This document shows positions 58,780 through 64,000 of a DNA stretch of 64,000 nt, piece by piece. Below the pieces are notes generated by a model that made no database searches, was not told the origin of the DNA, and saw only the letters and a list, made by a program, of their open reading frames with translations. Numbering within the stretch: position 1 is the stretch's first letter; each line of letters opens with the position of its first letter. Made by a program: the position numbers and the translations under genes. The DNA comes from Morinoia aosen (taxonomy: Eukaryota; Arthropoda; Malacostraca; Amphipoda; Talitridae): positions 33,905,422-33,969,421 of the forward strand of contig CM059570.1 of assembly GCA_030386875.1 (NCBI GenBank), read 5' to 3'.

Positions 58780-60985
58780 TATAACCGTGGGAGCTATTCG
58801 TAGGTGCAATCGTGCTTGCATGTAGGAATCTGTGACAGCGTGAAAGAGCTTAAATTTAGTTTTTCACTCATGTAACATTATAGTTTGTGACTCCAACACG
58901 CTATCGCCTTTTGGCAGAGGCAGTTGTACAGAAATAACTGAATCACTTGACGTGCTGTGGTATTGTTGAGAAAAGTATAAGAACCGTATGGAAAAGTTAT
59001 ATTTACGTGAGACGCTGACGTCTATTTCACCTTTCCATAAATACAAACCTTTCCCCAATTTAGACAGAGGGAGTGCGACATGCATCGAAATTTCTTCTGG
59101 GTAGTTTTTCATTGAATTTTCGCGTGATCACAGGAGTGATTTAGTAGAATTTTAAAATGTGTTACAAAGGTAGTGATTTAATGTACACCAAAAGTTAAAA
59201 TAATCGTAAGCCTGACATTAAGGAACAGAATTGTCCATTTGAATTTTCCATCAAAGACATTGTTTTCAAGTCAAAATATAGACTTGATAAGTAGATTGCT
59301 TCTGTAAATAGCGCAGCAGTTCAACGTAAAAATTATGTATTGATTAAACTAGAAATATTTTGAATACATTTTTCATCTGAGAAGCTCAAGACTGGTGGTT
59401 TCGAGGTGAAATCTTTCTCCAGACGGTGAAGAGAACAGAACTTAAATAGCAGCAAAAAATAGTTCATAAATTTCAAAGTTGAGAGCGGTTTCCACGAGCA
59501 TTCTACGAGGGTTACTCACGATCACTCGAGAAGCTTAGCTTGTTCTGCTTGTCTTCTCGTAAAGAATAGCAAACTCTGATGGCAAAATTAAAGGCTATTC
59601 GTTACGGTCAGCGCCGTATACGTCGGTGATGCGAGTGAGTTTAAGAAATGTTTAAGCCATTGAATACTTGTTTTGTATGCCAGACTTGAAGTACTTAATG
59701 GGAAATTTTATGCCGTAAACCAGAAAATTTTCCGGAAAAGAAGCAAATGAGAATGTCTTGAAATCGTCATTGTGCGCAAAGCTTTAATTGAAAAAACTGA
59801 GAAGAATGCACTCCGGAGTTTTTTGGCACTAGTAGTTTGATCGCTGCTAATATAATAAATGATACGAAAGCACCGAGGCGTTATCTTCACTCTGATGATT
59901 GAGCTAGCAATGAAGAATACTTTCAGCTTCGCACTTATGCGTTGCAGATGGCATTGCACTTCTGAAGCTGACTCTATTCTGAAATCACGGAACTAATTTG
60001 TTGACTGATTAATTTGTTCTGAGCTTGAAGTGTTTCTTTCATATTATTCACAACAAAGTCCAATAATTTTGAGCAAATAGGCGATCTGAATGAGCTGTTT
60101 AGTTAAATGTGACATTGGTTTCTTATATATTAAACTGATGTAATTTCCACTGTCGCACCTTCATTAAGGTGCACAATATTATATTTTTATTCAACATTGC
60201 ATGTTACATAATGAGCAACTCCAGTTGAAACTCATTCGAAGCTATCAAGTTGACGTGTCTTCGGTTCGAATTCTCTATTTGCTCCAGTCTAAATTCACAG
60301 ATCGGTTACACTGCGCAAGACACGCAAGAAAAGAAAAAACACTCGGAATAGCTTTTACAAAATATACAGGACATTCTATTTCCATGCATTCAGTCATCAT
60401 AACTTGAGTGCTAGTAGAGCAATAAAAACATTGGCAATAGATACGATGGCTGTCTCTCTTTCCTTTGTCGTAGATCACTCGATTTGTTGCCACTGCTGAC
60501 TGGTTGTGTTCGTCTAAAAAAATAATTGCCTTTGAAATTACTGCGGCGCGCTGAAATACCTGATAAACAATTCAAATAGACTACATAGACTTTTGCGAGG
60601 TACGAAAAACTGTTTGCAATACTCATAGAAATATTTTTTATTTCTTCAGAATCCAGTTGTGTACCATAAAATGCCATTCTCTCTCTCGAAATCCTCGCGC
60701 AATCATTTGTCACAGATGCACAACGCGGTACCTCATCCAGATGCAACAGTTATAACTGATTGCCTCTTTCAGCAAACGTCCTCAGTATTGAGGCACGAGT
60801 TCAGGCCTGGCTGATCACCGTCAACTTGTTCATTCTTGTGCTACGTCGCTTTTGTCCCGCTTTCTCTAATGGAGAACTGGTAGCCTGAGACACACAATGA
60901 GCGAGAGGCACCAAACGTTGCAGGCTTCAATGGTGAACGCATTTCCCTCCACCACCTGTCGCACCAATTTTCATATCTTGTTTAA
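58780..60985. other. Spacer with unassigned frames
   Basis: A minus-strand frame at 60411-60746 (ATG possible at about 60677) reads to a hydrophobic C-terminus (SYLLPMFLLLY) but is unrecognised. A GGTTCGAATTC word near 60265 resembles a tRNA B box without the rest of a tRNA. Confidence 0.45.
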
Positions 60986-60988
60986 TTC

Positions 60989-61247
60989 AACTAAGAAAAT
61001 AATAGTGAGGAATAAGGCTTTGAAACTTAGCATTTTATATTAAAGGCTTTACTGTTAAAATTGAACGTTTCGACTCAAAGAGTCATTCTCAACAAAATGC
61101 TCTGGAAAAATAAATATATATACATATATATTTACCCATTTTGTTGAGAATGACTCTTTGAGTCTAAACGTTCAATTTTGACAGTAAAGCCTTTAACGTA
61201 AAATGCTAAGTTTCAAAGCCTTATTCCTCAATATTATTTTCTTAGTT
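60989..61247. repeat. Long inverted repeat, 111-bp arms, 37-base loop
   Basis: Left arm 60989-61099 pairs with 61137-61247 (positions sum to 122236), with about five mismatches in 111. The loop itself holds a second AT-rich hairpin (61111-61121 with 61124-61134), so the structure is almost continuous. Each arm contains a TTGAGAATGACTCTTTGAGT segment followed by CGAAACG or its mutated form. This resembles the hammerhead-type core known from Penelope-like elements, with substitutions. The unit could be a retroelement-derived inverted duplication or a hairpin-RNA source. Confidence 0.96.
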
Positions 61248-61905
61248 AAAATTTGTAAAAATACAAACCGACGTGTGCTTCCATGTGTTTAATTTAAGAT
61301 TGTAAAATGGAGAATTTTATTTCCTTGTTTTATGTAGCTAGTTTTTAATGGCTTGCATTTTGTAAGAACTGCACAGTGACTCATGGGTGAATCAAAATGT
61401 TTCAGTTTTCGGGAAAATTGTTCATTTTGTTTCAGGATGAATCCTTGCCCTACTGCAGTTGGTTATGTTGCCTCCTCGAAACACAAATGTCGCGACAGCA
61501 ACTAACAAAAAATTGTCTTGTGTAAATATTAACAGCGTGAAGCACATGCTGTTAGTATTTGCATGCTTTACATGTGAAATCAAAATCTGAAGGCCTTTCA
61601 TTTGGAAATACTTGCTTTAGACCGAGATTTTCTTCGTTTTAAAATACAGCATGCAATCCCACAAACACGATTCCACAGCGCGGGATGCATCGGTGCAGCT
61701 GTCGGCTCCGAGAGAAACAACGACTTAATTCATTAGGGACTTGATTTCTATCGTAAAATAAATTCGATTCCTACCTAATTTCTTATATAATTTCTCATAT
61801 AAAATAAAATTGTTCATAGGGTGAAATTTTTGTTATGGTTCGGTACGTTAGCGTAGTGCTATGCAAAAAAGATGAATATTTCTATGTATTAAAATAAAAT
61901 GACTT

Positions 61906-62385
61906 TCATACGCCTCTTGTTTGTGATAAGCTAGTGAGAGACGACAGCATTTTTTGGTTAGAGCGTTGTATAAATAAATAGCACTCAGTAGGATAATTAG
62001 GTACGTTTAGGTAACGAAGGCATCTGTTCCTGCGACATTGAGGGAGATGATGAGTTGTTACGTCCGTGATATTCTTTTCCGCGGACTTTTTTCTCGGCAT
62101 TTGTCGCGTTACACCAAGTGAAAAACTCATTTACTTGCGTGTTCGAAGGATTTGTTCAAAGCTGAGAAATACCTTGAAAGTGAACTGTTTACACAAATCA
62201 ACCGTTCGTGGAAATTCAAATCTATTAGGAGTGGAAATTTGATGCAAGTTTGTTTGTTGCATTAAAACTACTGCATCGAAATCATACGTAAGTGCGATGA
62301 TTAAACCAGTTTCCACCAGTGTTTGGATTCTACATATCCATAATTTATAGATAATATTCAATTCTTTTTGCTGAGCTAACCACAC
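61906..62385 (-). pseudogene. Long minus-strand frame broken by one stop
   Basis: Two frames, 62131-62385 and 61906-62130, are in the same reading frame and separated only by one TAA. The sense run extends upstream to about 62430, giving some 175 codons with one interruption. The second part begins with ATG immediately after the stop (MSFSLGVTRQMPRKKSAEKN). The first part includes LVETGLIIALTYDFDAVVLM, which could be a membrane or core segment. A donor-like AAG|GTATTT inside the first part (about 62175) could remove the stop by splicing. No family is recognised. It may be a decayed gene, two exons, or chance. Confidence 0.22.
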
Positions 62386-62675
62386 TTGCTTTACTTTTTT
62401 TACAGGGAAAGTAAAATAACATAAATGCGATTATCACACTGAGATATAAAATGGATTTCAATTTTTCGATAATCTCATCACTCTTGCACACACGCTCAAA
62501 CGCAAGGCTAATGTTTAAAAATAAATTCGACAAGTCATGAGATAATCGAATACTTGTTATGTGGGCTCTGATGCTGTAGAGCATTTTCACTGTCAATTTT
62601 TACAACGGTTCTATAAAAATTTTCCTCATATCAGTGTCGAAAGAAATTATTTTTTAATGCAATTTTGATGTTAGT

Positions 62676-62942
62676 GTTGTGGATAGTGCGTATTATGGGT
62701 AGTGCATGTTGTGGGTAGTGCATGATGTGGGTAGTGCATATTATGGGTAGTGCATGTCATGGGTAGTGCATGTTGTGGGTAGTGCATGATGGGGGTAGTG
62801 TATCTTATGGGTAGTGCATATTATGGGTAGTGCATGTTATTGGTAGTGCATGTTGTCGGTTGTGCATGCTGTGGGTCGTGCATGTTGTCGGTTGTGCATG
62901 TTGTCGGTCGTGCATGTTGTGGGTAGTGCATGTTGTCGGTGC
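62676..62942. repeat. Minisatellite, 16-bp unit, about 17 copies
   Basis: The unit TGTTGTGGGTAGTGCA repeats every 16 bases. The first two thirds vary at the TTGTG/TTATG/GATGT positions, while the last copies shift to TTGTCGGTTGTGCA forms. The array ends abruptly at 62942. Frames on both strands are repeat artefacts. Confidence 0.96.
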
Positions 62943-63765
62943 ACAACCTTGTGGATGACGTGGCACTCAAAAAGTCTGAGACTAGTCCCGCCGAGGCATC
63001 TCACACCCATGCTCTCATTCAGGAAAATCAAATCGTAGCAAAATTCGAATATAATTTATTTCTACACGTGTATTTAACGGTAAAATAATAATTTACAGGG
63101 ACAATATTTGGAAATTGTTTCATTAAGCACGTTTCCTAAATTCAGATGAGTCTTGAAGTCTTAAATTAATAAAGCTTTAACTTGAACGTGGGTAAGGAAA
63201 CAAATTCTATTCTCTAATTTCCCTCGTATTAAAACGAATGCTTCTTCTACATCCAGCTGTGCCCTTCTCTGCTCCTTTAATTGTATACCTTTGTGTAAAC
63301 AAAGTTTAATTTTTTCTCTTCGAGCGTGAAATAATTACGTGACGCTATTTATTTCTTAATGTGTAAACCGTAGTTCGCTAAACGATCCTGAAACTTCAAC
63401 TCTAATTTGTGCGAATAATTCCGTTACTATGTGACAGTTTATTCGATAATTGTAGTCCACATATCATATTTCACGTATCAAATAGACATAAAAATAACTT
63501 AATAGTAGCTGATACTATTTACCTCCTCAGTATCATTGTGGTGTTTCGAGTTATTTTATTCACGCTCTTTAGGCACACACTTTTAATACATTAATAACAT
63601 TCAATCAGCTAGTAACACTTATGTTTTTGCAGACGATATTTGTTGTCATTTCCTCGTTCGTGAGTAGTGAAAGGTCAAATTTCAATATAAAAATTTATCG
63701 TATAAAGTTGATGTTAATACCCAATATTTTCATTTCCCGTAGCTGGGTGTTATTTCAACATGTTC
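62943..63765. other. AT-rich spacer, nothing recognised
   Basis: Only short frames are present (63409-63594, 63621-63830). Confidence 0.5.
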
Positions 63766-64000
63766 CCTTTTTCCCCCGAGCTCTTTTCCCTCATGGCCAC
63801 TTCATATTCGAGCTGCAGATCCGGCCATAATCCATCCTTGTGCCGCTCTCCCCTACTTCGCCAGAGGGAGGCGATGCGTCGCCCATGTGCCTGTGGAGCT
63901 GAGAACAAATTAGCACCTTCAGCAAACAGAGTGCCGCGAGCTGAGCGTAAGCTCTGCCAAATCTGTCACTTGTTGCGGATTATTAGACGAGGTCCGCACT
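63766..64000. promoter_or_regulatory. GC-elevated block at window end
   Basis: From about 63775 the sequence becomes GC-richer (GAGCTGCAGATCCGGCCATA and GGAGGCGATGCGTCGCCCAT) with several CpGs, including a GGCGATGCGTCGCC near-palindrome. It may be the edge of a promoter or conserved element that continues beyond the window. Confidence 0.2.

Noticed and set aside
60261..60275. tRNA B-box-like GGTTCGAATTC
   Set aside because: No matching A box, acceptor stem or anticodon arm at the right distance.
60411..60746. 111-codon minus-strand frame as a gene
   Set aside because: TTG start, chance length, no recognised domain or splice signals.

Overview
The window looks like animal nuclear DNA, most likely from an arthropod. 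It is AT-rich, has no dense gene packing, and carries decayed Tc1/mariner transposases, splice-signal-like sites and many minisatellites. I found no rRNA, tRNA, CRISPR, bacterial operon or recognisable host gene. Nearly all open frames are short, and about as many exceed 100 codons as chance predicts at this base composition. The species call is inference; nothing in the sequence fixes it.

Layout. 1-12.5 kb: AT-rich spacer with small duplications, GC-rich pockets (about 0.9, 6.7 and 10.1 kb) and a candidate spliced exon at 5.65-5.82 kb. 12.5-14.3 kb: a 30-bp minisatellite, then a degenerate Tc1-family element ending in a clear 3' inverted-repeat terminus. 16.9-18.3 kb: a long GA-rich satellite with higher-order structure, a GC-rich block and a perfect 32-bp inverted repeat. 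20.6-28.9 kb: GC-rich blocks, several unassigned frames, an ~840-bp array of a 25-bp unit, and a GC-rich promoter-like block followed by a candidate signal-peptide first exon. 31.5-34.6 kb: a 244-bp near-perfect palindrome, a flawless 31-bp array and a hammerhead-like core. 36-41 kb: a diverged 60-bp coding-like duplication and a broken mariner-type transposase. 43.4-47.9 kb: 24-bp and 26-bp arrays with higher-order periods of 110 and 234 bp. 50.8 kb: a small secreted-peptide-like frame. 51-62.9 kb: further arrays (28, 28, 34 and 16 bp) and a second long inverted repeat at 61.0-61.25 kb.

How the parts fit. The solid content is repeats and dead transposons. The most interesting objects are the long hairpin-forming inverted repeats at 18.2, 31.6 and 61.1 kb. 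If transcribed they would make long double-stranded RNA, like the hairpin-siRNA loci known in insects. Second in interest are two candidate secreted-peptide exons, at 28.86 and 50.8 kb. Neither group can be proven from sequence alone.
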